The notes below the pieces were generated by a model. That model was not told the origin of the DNA, did no database searches, and saw nothing but the letters and a program-made list of their open reading frames with translations. Below, in pieces: positions 1 to 9,336 of a DNA stretch of 26,390 nt. Every line of letters begins with the position of its first letter. Within the stretch, counting starts at the first letter, position 1. The stretch lies in NCBI GenBank assembly GCA_015680685.1, contig MNCI01004619.1:18555-44944 (forward strand). Direction: 5' to 3'. Both the position numbers and the translations under genes were made by a program. The stretch comes from Gnetum montanum (Eukaryota > Streptophyta > Gnetopsida > Gnetales > Gnetaceae).

Positions 1-173
1 GGGCACATGGAAAATATTCTATCTCTAGAGGGATCAAATTGCCAGAGTTTCACTACGGTCTAAGCCTAGGATGAGAAACAAGGAAGAGTCGCCTCTTATT
101 TATAGAACTGGTGGTAGACCACGATATTGCGTACGTAATATCGCGGGGGATGATGCGATATCGTGTCCCATCA
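1..173 (-). repeat. Athila-like LTR, promoter-proximal end (cut by window edge)
   Basis: Read on the minus strand this is the first about 173 bases of the LTR family that recurs at 14276, 20981 and 25419. It begins TGATGGGACACGATATCGC (plus-strand end at 173), carries three decayed CGATATCG palindromes, a TATAAATA box (97-104 on the plus strand), then the shared AAGAGGCG-type start of the transcribed part, and runs to TTTCCATGTGCCC at the window edge. It directly abuts chromovirus pol sequence at 174, so it probably inserted there. The U5 half lies outside the window. Whether it is a solo LTR or belongs to a full element cannot be seen. Confidence 0.85.
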
Positions 174-249
174 CAACCCAAACATGAAAAAAGGAAAAAT
201 CCAAACCATCACCACAACCATGAAGAAGATTTTTACATCAACTAAGTTA

Positions 250-669
250 AATTTGCATAAATTTCAATTTTCTTTACTAATTTTTGAAGGTTCAATTAAA
301 GGTAAAAAAATTAAATTTTTAATTGATAGTGCCATTGATGATAACTTTATTTCTTCAAAGTTAATTAATTTAATGAAATTAAGTTTACCTTCTAAGAAAA
401 TTATTAGGATAGAACTTATAGATGGAATGGCTGTGAATAAGCATACCAGGTACTAAGAAATTACCTTTACTTTGCAAGACATGCCTTTCGTTGATGAATT
501 CTTTGAATTTGAATTAGGTGATGTTGATGCGATCTTAGGAATATCTTTCTTACAAAAATTTGATATTACTACCCACTTTGGAACTCATATTTTAAAGGTG
601 CCAACCATTAACAGAGTCAAGGTTCTAAGGGGGCAGGAACAACAAACAAATTCATATGATAACCATTAA
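250..669 (+). pseudogene. Chromovirus aspartic protease remnant
   Basis: The translation contains FEGSIKGKKIKFLIDSAIDD followed by NFISSKLIN. The family pattern is a beta strand, then IDSGA, then NFIS. The Asp-Ser pair of the active site is kept but the Gly-Ala is replaced by Ala-Ile-Asp, so the site is damaged. After an in-frame stop at about 454 the same frame continues with DVDAILGISFLQKFD, which matches the ILGMDWL-type motif that ends retroviral-type proteases. The RT follows in another frame, so a frameshift lies near 670. Polyprotein cleavage would have been its role. Confidence 0.75.
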
Positions 670-739
670 GCAAGCCAAGAGATTAGTTAAAAAGGGTGCT
701 ACAAGGTTTGTTGTCAAAGTAACTTAACCTCAGAAATCT

Positions 740-1570
740 TTAGGTATTGAGATTTTAAAAGAACTTAAGGAATATAAAGATTCAATATTTGGTGAAACTA
801 GAGAATTGCCTCAAAAAAGAATTATTGAGCATGCTATTGATATTTTTCCGAGTACACAATCTATTTCAAAAGCTCCTTATAGATTTTCCACTTCTAAATT
901 AAGAGAATTGAAAGTACAATTAGATCAATTATTGGAAGAAGGAAAAATTTGAGCTAGCATATCACCTTGGGGTGCACCAATCTTATTCGTTAAAAAGAAA
1001 GATCGTACATTCAGATTATGCATTGATTATAGGACATTGAATAAAGTGACGATTAAAAATATTTATCCTTTGCCTAGAATTGATGATTTGTTTAATCAAC
1101 TTACGAGTGCGTTTTATTTTTCAAAGATTGATTTAAAATAGGTTATCACCAAATAAAGATTAAGTAGAAAGATATTGAGAAAAATGCTTTTAGAATCAGG
1201 TATGGATTATACGAATTTGTTGTGATGCCATTTGGATTAAGTACTGCACTTGCAACATTCATGAAATTAATGAATAATATTTTTTGTGAATATCTTGATC
1301 AGTTCATTATAGTATTTATGGATGATATACTCGTTTATTCTAAGTCAAGAGAAGAACATGTCAACATTTGAAAATTACAATGGAAATTCTTAAAGAGCAT
1401 CAGTTATAAGCCAAATTAAGTAAATGTGAACTCTTTAAAGAAGAAGTTTCATACTTGGTTCATATAGTTTCTAAGAAAGAATTAGAAGTAGATTCAACAA
1501 AAGTTAATGTAATTTGGGATTGGCGTGAACTAAAAAATGCTACAATGGTTCACAGTTTTTGGGCTTAGTA
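740..1570 (+). pseudogene. Chromovirus reverse transcriptase remnant
   Basis: Reading starts around KELKEYKDSIFGETRELPQK, then the RT fingers (LEEGKI, a stop, then ASISPWGAP), [15 protein letters not shown] and PLPRIDDLF. The first catalytic Asp is in FSKIDLK (about 1120-1137). A frameshift follows, then [23 protein letters not shown] and the FMDD box (about 1315-1326, in [12 protein letters not shown]). More frameshifts occur near 1370 and after 1500. The catalytic Asp residues are still encoded, although the reading frame is broken. RNase H follows directly, as in all Ty3/gypsy polyproteins. Confidence 0.9.
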
Positions 1571-1734
1571 GATTTTTATTGACATTTTATTAAAGATTAT
1601 TCTACTTTAGTAGCCTTCTTGATTGACCTTTTGTAGGAAAACATGTGTTTAAGTTTGATGAAAAATGCAGGGAAGCTTTCCTCAGATTAAAGATGCTACT
1701 CACAACATCACCTATTTTGAGAAATTTGGATGAA

Positions 1735-2088
1735 GAATTACCATTTGAAGTATCCACAGATTCCTATGGAATAGGAATCAATGTAGTTCTATCATAAGAA
1801 GATAAAGTGGTATGTTATGAATCTTGTAAACTACAAGGAGTTGAGGTAAATTACTTAACCCATGATTTTGAATTATTAGTAATTATTCATGCTTTGAAAG
1901 TTTGGAGACATTATCTTTATGGAAAAAGGTTTTCTCTAAAAACAAATCATAAAAGTTTAGAATATTTGCATAGACAACCTATTTTGAATACTCATCAACT
2001 ACAATGGGTAGAATTATTAGCTAAATATGATTTTGAAATTAAATATATTTCCAGTAAACAAAATGTGGTAGTTGATGCTATTAGTTGA
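1735..2088 (+). pseudogene. Chromovirus RNase H remnant
   Basis: The segment LPFEVSTDSYGIGINVVLS has the first RNase H Asp (STDSYG). A TAA follows, then VVCYESCKLQGVEVNYLTHDFELLV, where the family has NY-T-DKE. Next come HALKVWRHYLYGKRFSLKT, then NHKSLEYL and, at the end, KYISSKQNVVVDAIS, corresponding to the G-N-VADALS motif. Two Asp positions of the active site appear kept. The catalytic Glu of the TEKE/DKE motif is represented by the Glu in HDFE. The unbroken stretch is about 93 codons and ends in TGA where the family continues into the integrase linker. Confidence 0.88.
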
Positions 2089-2259
2089 ATGTGAAACTTG
2101 ATGATAAGTGTGGTAGAAGCCCCTATGGATGAAGAAATTAAGCAACATATAAAAGAAGATCCTTATTTCAAGAAGATTTTAACCAATATTTCTTCTGAGC
2201 CTCAATATTAACTTTCCTCTAATGGTTTATGAATGAAAGGACAAAAAGGGTATATAGCA

Positions 2260-2830
2260 GAAGGAAATTGGAGACTTAGGTCGTTGTGTGAAGCACATGA
2301 AGTACCATATGCAGGACACCAAGGTTATATTAAGACTTATATGATGTTATAAAAATCTTATTTTTGGCTTGGAATGAAGAATGATGTATCCTTGTACATT
2401 AAAAATTGTTCAAGATGCCAAAGAATTAAAGTCAAACAAAAGAAACCTAGTGGGTTATTATAGCCTTTGGAACTTCCAACCTGGAAATGGGAAGATGTTA
2501 CCATTAATTTCATTGTTGGATTGCCAATAACCAAAAAGGGAAATGATTCAATCTTGGTAGTGGTTGATCATCTATCAAAGATGGCACATTTTATAGCTTT
2601 GAAATCTATAAACATTACTGAAGAAGTAGCTCACAAATTTGTACGAGAAGTATTTTGATTACATGGATGTCCAAAATTTATTACCTTGGATTAAGATCCC
2701 AAGTTCATATCCAAATTCATGCAAAACATTTTTAAAGAGCTTGGAACCTAGTTGAAATTTAGCATGGCTTACCATCCAAAAAATGATGAACAAACCGAAC
2801 ATAGGAATAAAATATTAGAATATTAGTTAT
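2260..2830 (+). pseudogene. Chromovirus integrase remnant, 3'-truncated
   Basis: The zinc-binding part is visible: EAHEVPYAGHQGYIKTY supplies the two His residues and KNCSRCQRIK the two Cys. The catalytic core starts at WKWEDVTINFIVGLP. The first catalytic Asp of the family (D in DFI) is Asn here (AAT at 2506-2508). The second Asp (2689-2691, just before a TAA) and the Glu (2797-2799, in DEQTEHRN) remain with DD35E spacing. The frame ends at about 2825 and LTR sequence follows, so the C-terminal half and any chromodomain are gone. It is inactive on several grounds. Confidence 0.88.
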
Positions 2831-2832
2831 TT

Positions 2833-3489
2833 TTCCTCTCAACCCTTTTCCTCCTAGTGTATGCCCGCAGTGTGGTGATTGTAATTGTACAACATCCTTT
2901 ATTCGAGTGTGACGTACTTGGACATGCACATGACCAGCAATAAAGATCGAGATTACTTCACAATTGCAGCATTTACTTAGATTAATTATTTATTTACTTT
3001 TTATTTACTACTTTCCTAATTAATCTCTCTCACCCTTAAAACTCCTATTAAACGAGGAATGAGTACGACTTGATTACGAGCATTTAAGTGTGACTACTTG
3101 GTAACCCAGTAGTGTACCTAGGATCTGCGCTTGGTAATCCCAGTGGTAGTCGTGCATAAAGTCCAAGATGTGTATGGATAATCAAGGAACGGATGCTCAT
3201 CGTACTTAGGCTAGCTAGATTCCTTCTCACCCTTTCTCCCTTAGCTTAGTTAATATTATCTTCCATTACCTTCAGGAGTAGCATTAAGTTAGAAACATAT
3301 CATACACCTCACTCTAGACTAAACCATACGTGACAAAGTTAATACTAGTCTAGGTGGGAAGACAGCGAATTGTGACCTAAGGCTAACTGTCTAGATGCCA
3401 CAACTAGTTTGTCTGTGGAGTTCAACTGGATCATGCGTGTAACACTCGTATTCATATGGTTGAGTGTAGGGGTACCTCGTCACTCATCA
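2833..3489 (+). repeat. 5'-truncated LTR of Athila-like element A
   Basis: The right end is exact: the family terminus CTCATCA ends at 3489 and a primer binding site follows after one base. The R part is recognisable (TTTATTCGAG, AATAAA at 2939-2944). U5 holds the module GAGTACGACTTGATTACGAG at 3061 with two TTGGTAA-CCCAGT phrases, and the conserved end around ACTCGTATTCATATGGTTG. The U3 with palindromes and TATA box is absent. The left edge is scrambled: a CTCTCAACCCTTTTCCTCCTAG string, which normally lies in U5, precedes the R-like part. This copy therefore lacks its own promoter. Confidence 0.85.
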
Positions 3490-3490
3490 T

Positions 3491-3508
3491 TGGCGCCACT
3501 GCCGGGGA
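3491..3508 (+). other. Primer binding site, tRNA-Asp type
   Basis: The string TGGCGCCACTGCCGGGGA starts one base after the LTR terminus. The primer site used by Athila and related elements is complementary to the 3' end of plant tRNA-Asp (TGGCGCCGTTGCCGGGGA, from general knowledge). Sixteen of 18 positions agree and the two middle bases differ. This fixes the LTR boundary and the plus-strand orientation of element A. Confidence 0.88.
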
Positions 3509-3630
3509 CAGTGCTAGTTATCTAGATTAGTTATATCATACAAGGTCACTGTATATGAATTAACAATATATATTTTAGAAAGAAATAATTATAAAAAGTC
3601 ACATGTAAATTCACACACAATTTCACAACC
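3509..3630 (+). other. Leader of element A between primer site and gag
   Basis: About 120 A/T-rich bases without a credible frame. It ends in ATTTCACAACC directly before the gag ATG. No intron signal or further motif is evident. Confidence 0.6.
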
Positions 3631-5616
3631 ATGCCTCTCCTACAAGACTACGATAATGCCACACCTAGTGAGGAAATTCATTGGAGGACCAACGAATTAT
3701 ATGACAATGAAGATTGGAGTACACAACCTGAAGTGGGGGTTTCTTATAAGCATGAATGAAGGCAACATCGTCCCAATGCATGGAAGCATAACTTACCCAA
3801 TGATGATGAACCCCTACTGGCTACTACAAGCCTAACGCAAATACAAGAGGCTGTTCAAATCTCCCATAAGCATCGTAAAGAGAGCCTTTTACCCAGGCTC
3901 GATTTAAACAACTTTCCTAATTTCTTAGGAGGCTATGACTTAGATCCACAACAACATTTACAAGCCTTCTATGATGCTTTCACATGGAACAACATTGATA
4001 ATGGTTGGCAAAAAATCAAGCTCTTTCCTATGACACTCATTGGCCAAGCAAAAGTATGGTATAGATCATTAAAACCAAATTCAATACGACGTTGGCCAAC
4101 AATGGTAGAACTCTTTAACGAAAGATATCAAACCTATGCAAGAGTGTCAGCCTTGAGGAAACAAATCCAAGGGTGGAAACAAGCACAACATGAACCCTTG
4201 GACATGGCCTTGGAAAGATATTATGCATTGTTAAACAACTATCCAGGCCATAAGTTCTCCGAGGAAAGGCTAATGTACCATATCATTGATGGGGTTCATG
4301 ATGCAACAAGAGAAACCCTATGGATGTATGCCCAAGGTTAACTATACAAACTACGAATCCATCAAGTCCAAGAGCTTATTAAGTAGGTAGCAAAAGAAGA
4401 AGGAGAACTGGCTAGATGGGAGAGTGTTGAAAAACATCAATGGGACCAAAATATCAACTTAACAAAGGTCCATGATCATAAAAAGGAGAAATAAACCTAT
4501 CACAAGGAGGAAAAATCATCTTTGCTAGCATCACAATCACTAGAAGAAGTCGAGGCAAAGATCAATAAGATGTTGGAATAAACACATAAAAAGTGTGGAG
4601 AATTTATCGATATCATTGGAGATAGAGTTTTGACAACCCAAGAAGCAAGACAAAGTATCAGTAGACAATCGAAAAGAAGGGATAAAGAAAGTAAGAGCAC
4701 AATAGTTGATCATACGTATGAATGCAACATCTGCCTATACGATCATCCCAAGGGCCAATGCCCAATCATATGACATCTATATGATCATTGGGAAAACCTG
4801 TTACACCTAGAGTTCGTATAGAGATACTGTGTTCGATCACAGTGACAACAATCCCAGTCATGGGGGAAGCCACCCCTAAACTGGAGACACCCTTTGTACC
4901 AGCTGAACCCATATGCTTATCTAGTCCAATACCTTGTTTCTCCAGCTGGGTCAACATACTCTATCTTACCACATTACCATTCTTCTCAATACTATCATCC
5001 CATGTTCTCAACACAACCACCGCCTTGTGCACCTTACACTTCTCCTAATTTTCAACATTCTCATCCTTTCCCTCCTTCTACATCACCACCAACTGTTCCT
5101 AAAGTGTTTGCACCACAGCAACAACCCACAAACGTTACTTATGTTGCTATTGCCAACAGTAGTGAGAGACCTCAGCAACATCAATAGTGTCCCTTCTTTA
5201 AACATGACTGTAGGAAGGGACAACACAATTCCAAGGCCACTGTATCCTCTAACTCAGCACAAGTCCAACACTGTGGTGCACCCTTATCTTCGAATCCAAT
5301 GCCTCATGTTACTTCATCAGGGCCACCAATTAACACTACAGTAATCATATGGCCCAATGAACACAAGAATGGAGAGCGACAACCCAATCATTGCATACCA
5401 TCTTCCAATCACAAACATCATAGTGGGTCAACTCCTTACCCAAGAACCACATCTTACAAATTGCCCCACTATGCTTACTATAATCAGCTGTGTAAACCCC
5501 GATGGGGTAAATATGACCAAGTCCAAATATTTCCAACATGCAAGGATCCTCATCTTCCATTTATTAATCCTTGCCATCCTCAACCGTTTAGTGATGGGGG
5601 ATATCCTCCATTTTAA
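3631..5616 (+). pseudogene. Athila/Tat-like gag of element A, frame-preserved but with nonsense codons
   Basis: Structural protein of the virus-like particle. The start ATG at 3631 follows the leader, and one single frame can be read to the TAA at 5614-5616, about 661 codons, with roughly nine internal stops and no frameshift needed. The central part is a Retrotrans_gag domain: PRLDLNNFPNFLGGYDLDP, then KLFPMTLIGQAKVWYRSL, RWPTMVELFNERYQ and EPLDMALERYYALLNNYPGH (codons about 90-220). CNICLYDHPKGQCP at about 4726-4767 is a CCHC-like knuckle (C-x2-C-x3-H-x4-C). The remainder is rich in Pro, Gln, Ser and Tyr. Its C-terminal part matches the gag remnant of element B (WGKPP/WGMLPP and QLNPYAY/QLDPYGY). 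No protease follows. All stops could arise from CAA, CAG or CGA by one C-to-T change. Confidence 0.88.
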
Positions 5617-7013
5617 TAACAAGTAGGATAAATAAATATTTTTCATTTTCTTTAATCTTTGAATTTTTGTTTTCTAGTTTTTCATTTTTCAACTTCTTGT
5701 TTTATCTTTTTGTCTTTTTGGTATTTTTATCTTTTTACAAGTAATCTTGTCTACTAATAAAACACTCATGTGGATCATTAGTTGAGGTGTGTTCTATGTT
5801 ATCGAGTCTCGAGTGATCAATTATGTGGATAGTGAACCCATTACACCGACTCATCCATTCTACAAATAAGAGGTTTTGATTGAGGGTACAGTGATATTCT
5901 TGACATTTATAAAACTTAAAATTAATTTTGTGTTCATTGTACCTAGAATGAAGAAGGATGAACCAAGAAGGAATGATTAGGATGTGACATCAAGGGGACT
6001 TGAGGATTCTCTTTGGTGATGTCTGTGGGAGTTATCATGCAACGTGGTTGTACTAAGATCCTTGTAGATCTAATGAAAAATTGGAGTAAGAGTAATCAAA
6101 AGGGCACTCAAATCCAATGATATTCTAGGGGGTCCCACTAGAAAGACATGCACCCATGCTTGAAGGTTGGTGGCTTCTCTGGATTCAGTAGTCGAAAAAA
6201 AAAGAGAGAGAAAGAAAGGAAAAAAAAAAGAAGAAAAGAAGGAAGTGCCACAAAACAAAAATCACTCCTCCCTTGAAAAAAATGCCAAGTGATTGTACAC
6301 CTTGTTGTTATGGTACTCTCATAGTTGCTCATGATGGGATAAAACAATGCGATGTCACTGATTAGAGGAATGGACTTGGTCCTGATCTTGGAATGATGGG
6401 TTAATAACACATTAATCATGCTTTACATGTAGGATTCACTGTGCCCTGGGTCAGTTACCTCATGTCCCAATATCTACAATCCCTTCTATAGTTCATCTCA
6501 TTTCACTGTTCGTGTAATCGTACCTTGTGTCATGTGTAACATAGAATTCTTACCTTATTCCGGTGATATTTACATGTGTTTGTTTTGTGGAATTAGTGTA
6601 GATTACATTTAACCCTTCTAGTACCCACAGACACTTTTAAGTGTGGTTACACAAGGGCATTATAGGTTGAAACTTGCTTTGGGGAGGACCCAATTGTGTA
6701 ATCTTTTGTAATATTCACTTATGATATAGCTCACACCCACCATTTCTTACCCTCAACCTATTTTTAATAACATTCTTTCCCTATTATTATTATCCCTCCG
6801 AATCAACGTTCCTATGTACCATCACATAGCCTTTTTTTCTACCACCCAAGGTCCTTATTGATAAAACCCATAGATCATTATTCGTGCCTTCCAAACCACC
6901 TAATTACCCTAGAACCCTTCAACATGTGTCACATGTCCTAATTTCCATTTTTTATTCTAGGAAAAACCTTCAAAATTTGGTATTTTCCCTATGGCCTAAA
7001 CATCAATAGGCTA
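5617..7013 (+). other. 3' untranslated region of element A
   Basis: No coding sequence is supported. It begins with a T-rich stretch (5640-5745) like the one after the integrase of element B (12420-12535). It shares with B a GTGACATCAAGGGGACTTGA-type phrase (about 5984; B at about 12811), a long purine run, and CTTTGGGGAGGACCCA (6677-6692; B at about 13511-13526). These parallels, in the same order, show that it corresponds to the region between pol and 3' LTR in B. Short frames on either strand here look like chance. Confidence 0.7.
6195..6246 (+). repeat. Long purine tract in the 3' region of element A
   Basis: About 50 bases of almost pure A and G (A runs mixed with GAGAGAG and AAGAAAGG), about 770 bases before the next U3. 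A shorter A/G tract sits in the matching region of element B at 12967-12991. It could be a low-complexity expansion or an internal plus-strand priming site; the sequence does not decide. Confidence 0.75.
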
Positions 7014-7115
7014 TGATATCGTGGCCAACGCGATATCGCGTACGTGATGTATCATACGCGATATCGCATACGTGATGTATCATACGCGATATTGTGTCCC
7101 GTAAACCTATAAATA
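7014..7115 (+). promoter_or_regulatory. U3-like promoter with tandem CGATATCG palindromes and TATA box
   Basis: It starts TGATATCGTGGCC and contains a 28-base unit twice in tandem (7028-7055 and 7056-7083, one mismatch) plus a third partial unit at 7084. Each unit carries the palindrome GCGATATCGC (GCGATATTGT in the partial one). TATAAATA at 7108-7115 follows. The same arrangement of palindromes then TATAAATA is found in the other LTRs of this family, so this is the U3 of an Athila-like LTR, serving element B or ending element A. The sequence after the box differs from the other copies. Confidence 0.75.
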
Positions 7116-7596
7116 GGTGACCCCCCCGTAACACTTAGCATCATTTTTCACAATTCACATGGGGGAGTTTTTCAAATTTTTTCTCTACAACTTGCGAATG
7201 TGACACTGTTACTTTTCTACCTATATCTCACTCGCTAGTACTCCTATTTTAATTCCGTTTGAACCTGCTTGAACCTGGAGTGTTTAGCTTAGTCGTGGGG
7301 GAGGGACACCTGTCGAATAGCACCTAAATTTTTTGGAATTTATCATTGCCCAAAGGACATTATCCAGGGCAATTAGCTATAACATTTAGAATAATTATGC
7401 CAAAAAAATCATTCAATCCCTTTAGGTACACCGGGAAATTAAAATTGGAAACCACCTAAGTAAAAAAGACTCATTATTACAATATTTTGGGCAATATCAC
7501 ATGGAGATAAAATAAATTAATTAATTAAGGCAAGCAGTAAGGTATAACTTAACTTCAAAAACAACCTTACTAATGCTTGGCCCTGTGTGATTGCAG
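7116..7596 (+). other. Transcribed leader of element B, without recognisable primer site
   Basis: Non-coding, between the TATA box and the gag ATG. It contains TTAGTCGTGGGGGAG at 7289-7303, a motif that recurs after pol (12365) and, varied, before the 3' LTR (14261). No LTR terminus CTCATCA and no tRNA-type primer site can be seen, so the 5' LTR end and primer site are deleted or unrecognisable. Just before the gag ATG stands TGTGTGATTGCAG, which resembles a 3' splice site. Confidence 0.55.
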
Positions 7597-8130
7597 ATGG
7601 CCCTGAAACGTGGATAACAGAAAGGTCTTGCTCAAGGTGGAAGCAAACGACCTAGGAGAGGTGAAGGACAAGTCCCTGCCACACAACATGTAGAACAGGA
7701 GGAATAATCATTTAGTATTCATCAAGAGGACCCTCCTACCGTACAGTCTAGGCAAGTAGAAGGAGGAGCTATTGTAGCGCCTGAACAAGGACAACATCTC
7801 ATGTTGCCCCAAGATTGTGTTCAAGCCATCCACAAAAAGTCCACATTCACTATGGTGATTGTGGAATTAAACTTTGAATATTTTGCAGAGTTTGCTCCTG
7901 ATGCTGTTAGGGATCACCTCAAAGGGTCTCCCTTATGGCCTACCCTCTCCAAAAGCGGTGCCTGGTACCTTGGGGAGATGTACCAATTCTGGCACAATAG
8001 GGAACAAGGCACCACTATCAATATTTGTGGTGTGACAGTTGATTCCTCCACATAGGCCATTTTGGAAGTATTAAACCTTCCGAATATAGGGCCCAAGGTT
8101 GCTCAGTTCCACCAAGGTAACCCAATGTAA
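7597..8130 (+). pseudogene. N-terminal gag domain of element B (Athila ORF1-like)
   Basis: Starting at ATG 7597 the frame reads MALKRG, a stop, then basic KRPRRGEGQ, an acidic linker, and a globular segment. From about 7801 come VVELNFEYFAEFAP-like residues (the track reads IVELNFEYFAEFAPDAVRDH), then SGAWYLGEMYQFW, and INICGVTVDSST, a stop, then AILEVLNLPNIGP. The last part matches the G-x-x-V-D-F-S-x-x-A-I-N-x-x-L-G-L-P pattern at the N-terminus of Athila gag proteins, also known as a plant transposon protein domain. This domain is not visible in the gag of element A. After about 8110 the central gag and the zinc knuckle are missing. Recognition rests on pattern memory, not on a search. Confidence 0.65.
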
Positions 8131-8760
8131 CCCAAGGCAGTTCCACCAGCCTTCAACATAATATTCAAGTGGAACTCCACCACAACTTGTTGAGAAACAC
8201 CAATAGTGGCAATACCCACAGTTATGGGGGATGCTACCACCAAGGCAACAATACCCCTATCAGCAACTGGATCCATATGGCTACTATGTGCAATAGCCAA
8301 TCTCTCCACGTGACTCTATTGGTCACGTGACATCACAACATGAATACCAAGCTCAGGAGTATTATAGGACTCCTTCTCCTAGGGGAGATAACCCACAAAC
8401 ATACCATCCTTCAAATCCATTCGCAACTCTCACACCTATAGCTCCATTACCATCCACTCCAGCAATGCAAGGGGAACTCCCCACTCAACTACAACAACGT
8501 AATGTCACAAGGGTTGTGAATCCTCAACCCACAGTTGGTTCTAACAACCTTATGAAGAAAAGACCTTTCTTCAGAACCAACAGTCCAACTAAGCCCTCAC
8601 AACCACAAGAAATTGAACCTCTAAACACCTTCCTATCAAATAAGGCTCTAGGTTTCCCTTCAAACAAAACACCGAGCTCAACGCATACGGTTATGTTAAC
8701 ACATGTCGTTACTGATTGGATTAAGGTGGGCCACCTTCCTAGGAAATTATCTGATCTTGG
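8131..8760 (+). pseudogene. C-terminal, Pro/Gln-rich gag part of element B
   Basis: It begins with PPQLVEKHQ and a stop, then WQYPQLWGMLPPRQQYPYQQ and LDPYGYYVQ, which align with the C-terminal gag of element A (about 4850-4930). It runs into SQHEYQAQEYYRTPSPRGDN and further low-complexity Pro, Ser, Thr and Gln residues. From 8327 an unbroken frame passes through KKRPFFRTNSPTKPSQPQ into the protease. The joint with the N-terminal domain near 8120 skips the Retrotrans_gag core and knuckle, so this is an internally deleted gag. Confidence 0.72.
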
Positions 8761-9282
8761 AAGCCCTCTAATCTATCTCCAAGTCACTAGGAATGAACCA
8801 TGTAAAGCTCTTCTGGACTTAGGTTCCGGAGTCAACTTAATATCACAAGAAATGTACAAAGCCTGGAACCTGCCTCCATTAAGGAAGAGTAATATTTTCC
8901 TAGAGTTGGTCGACCAATCCATCACTGTCCCCTTGGGATTGGTGGAGGACATCGTTACCACTATTTGTGTGTGGTTGTATCCAGCTGATTTCCTAGTGAT
9001 ACAATGAACAACGGTAAATGGGACTTCCCAATAATAATGGGAAGAGCATGGCTAAGTACTATAGTTGCACGCCTAGGAATTTGCGATCTTTCCCTGGAAA
9101 TATCCAAGAAGAACACTTTTGGAAAGATTGAGAAGAAGAAAGTTCCATGCATCACATATAGTGACACAAGGTGCAATTGCGTGCAAAGATCATGGGTTAT
9201 GCAAAGTTTAGCATTGCCTGCATGCAATCGGTGTGCACAAGACATTAATATACAAAAGTGCCTGTATGCAGCAGCCACATGA
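8761..9282 (+). pseudogene. Athila-like aspartic protease of element B
   Basis: The active-site region reads KALLDLGSGVNLISQEMYKA (D-L-G-S, where most gypsy elements have D-T/S-G-A; Athila-type proteases characteristically have DLGA/S-VN). ELVDQSITVPLGLVEDI follows, the typical second block. A stop at 9005 ends this frame (VIQ). The protein continues one frame over from about 9004 with WDFPIIMGRAWLSTIVARLG, the PIILGRPFLATA-type block that ends the domain. One frameshift therefore splits the protease. Catalytic Asp is kept. Upstream lies gag, downstream pol. Confidence 0.85.
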
Positions 9283-9336
9283 CAAGAAGACCCCCAGTGG
9301 CTAATGGTTGATTAAGAGAGCAACTCACTAACATGC

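Larger units (their letters stand above)
174..2830 (+). mobile_element. Decayed chromovirus-like Ty3/gypsy retrotransposon, pol part
   Basis: Domain order PR, RT, RNase H, INT defines Ty3/gypsy. RT phrases such as [20 protein letters not shown] and the spacing of its blocks resemble plant chromoviruses. Gag lies beyond the left LTR or is lost. The integrase stops soon after the catalytic Glu, so any chromodomain is missing, replaced by the LTR from about 2833. There are many stops and at least three frameshifts (near 670, 1137 and 1370). It is a dead copy and one of the oldest layers in the window. Confidence 0.9.

Noticed and set aside
4934-5344. 136-codon plus-strand frame and the overlapping frames up to 5646 on both strands
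   Set aside because: They lie within the gag of element A; only the frame shared with the upstream gag domain has matching neighbours.
6070-6419. Minus-strand frames rich in Phe, Ser and Leu
   Set aside because: They translate the purine tract backwards; low complexity, no motif.
7014-7115. Regular palindromic repeats as a CRISPR-like array
   Set aside because: Units are directly tandem without variable spacers, sit next to a TATA box and recur in LTRs of a plant genome.
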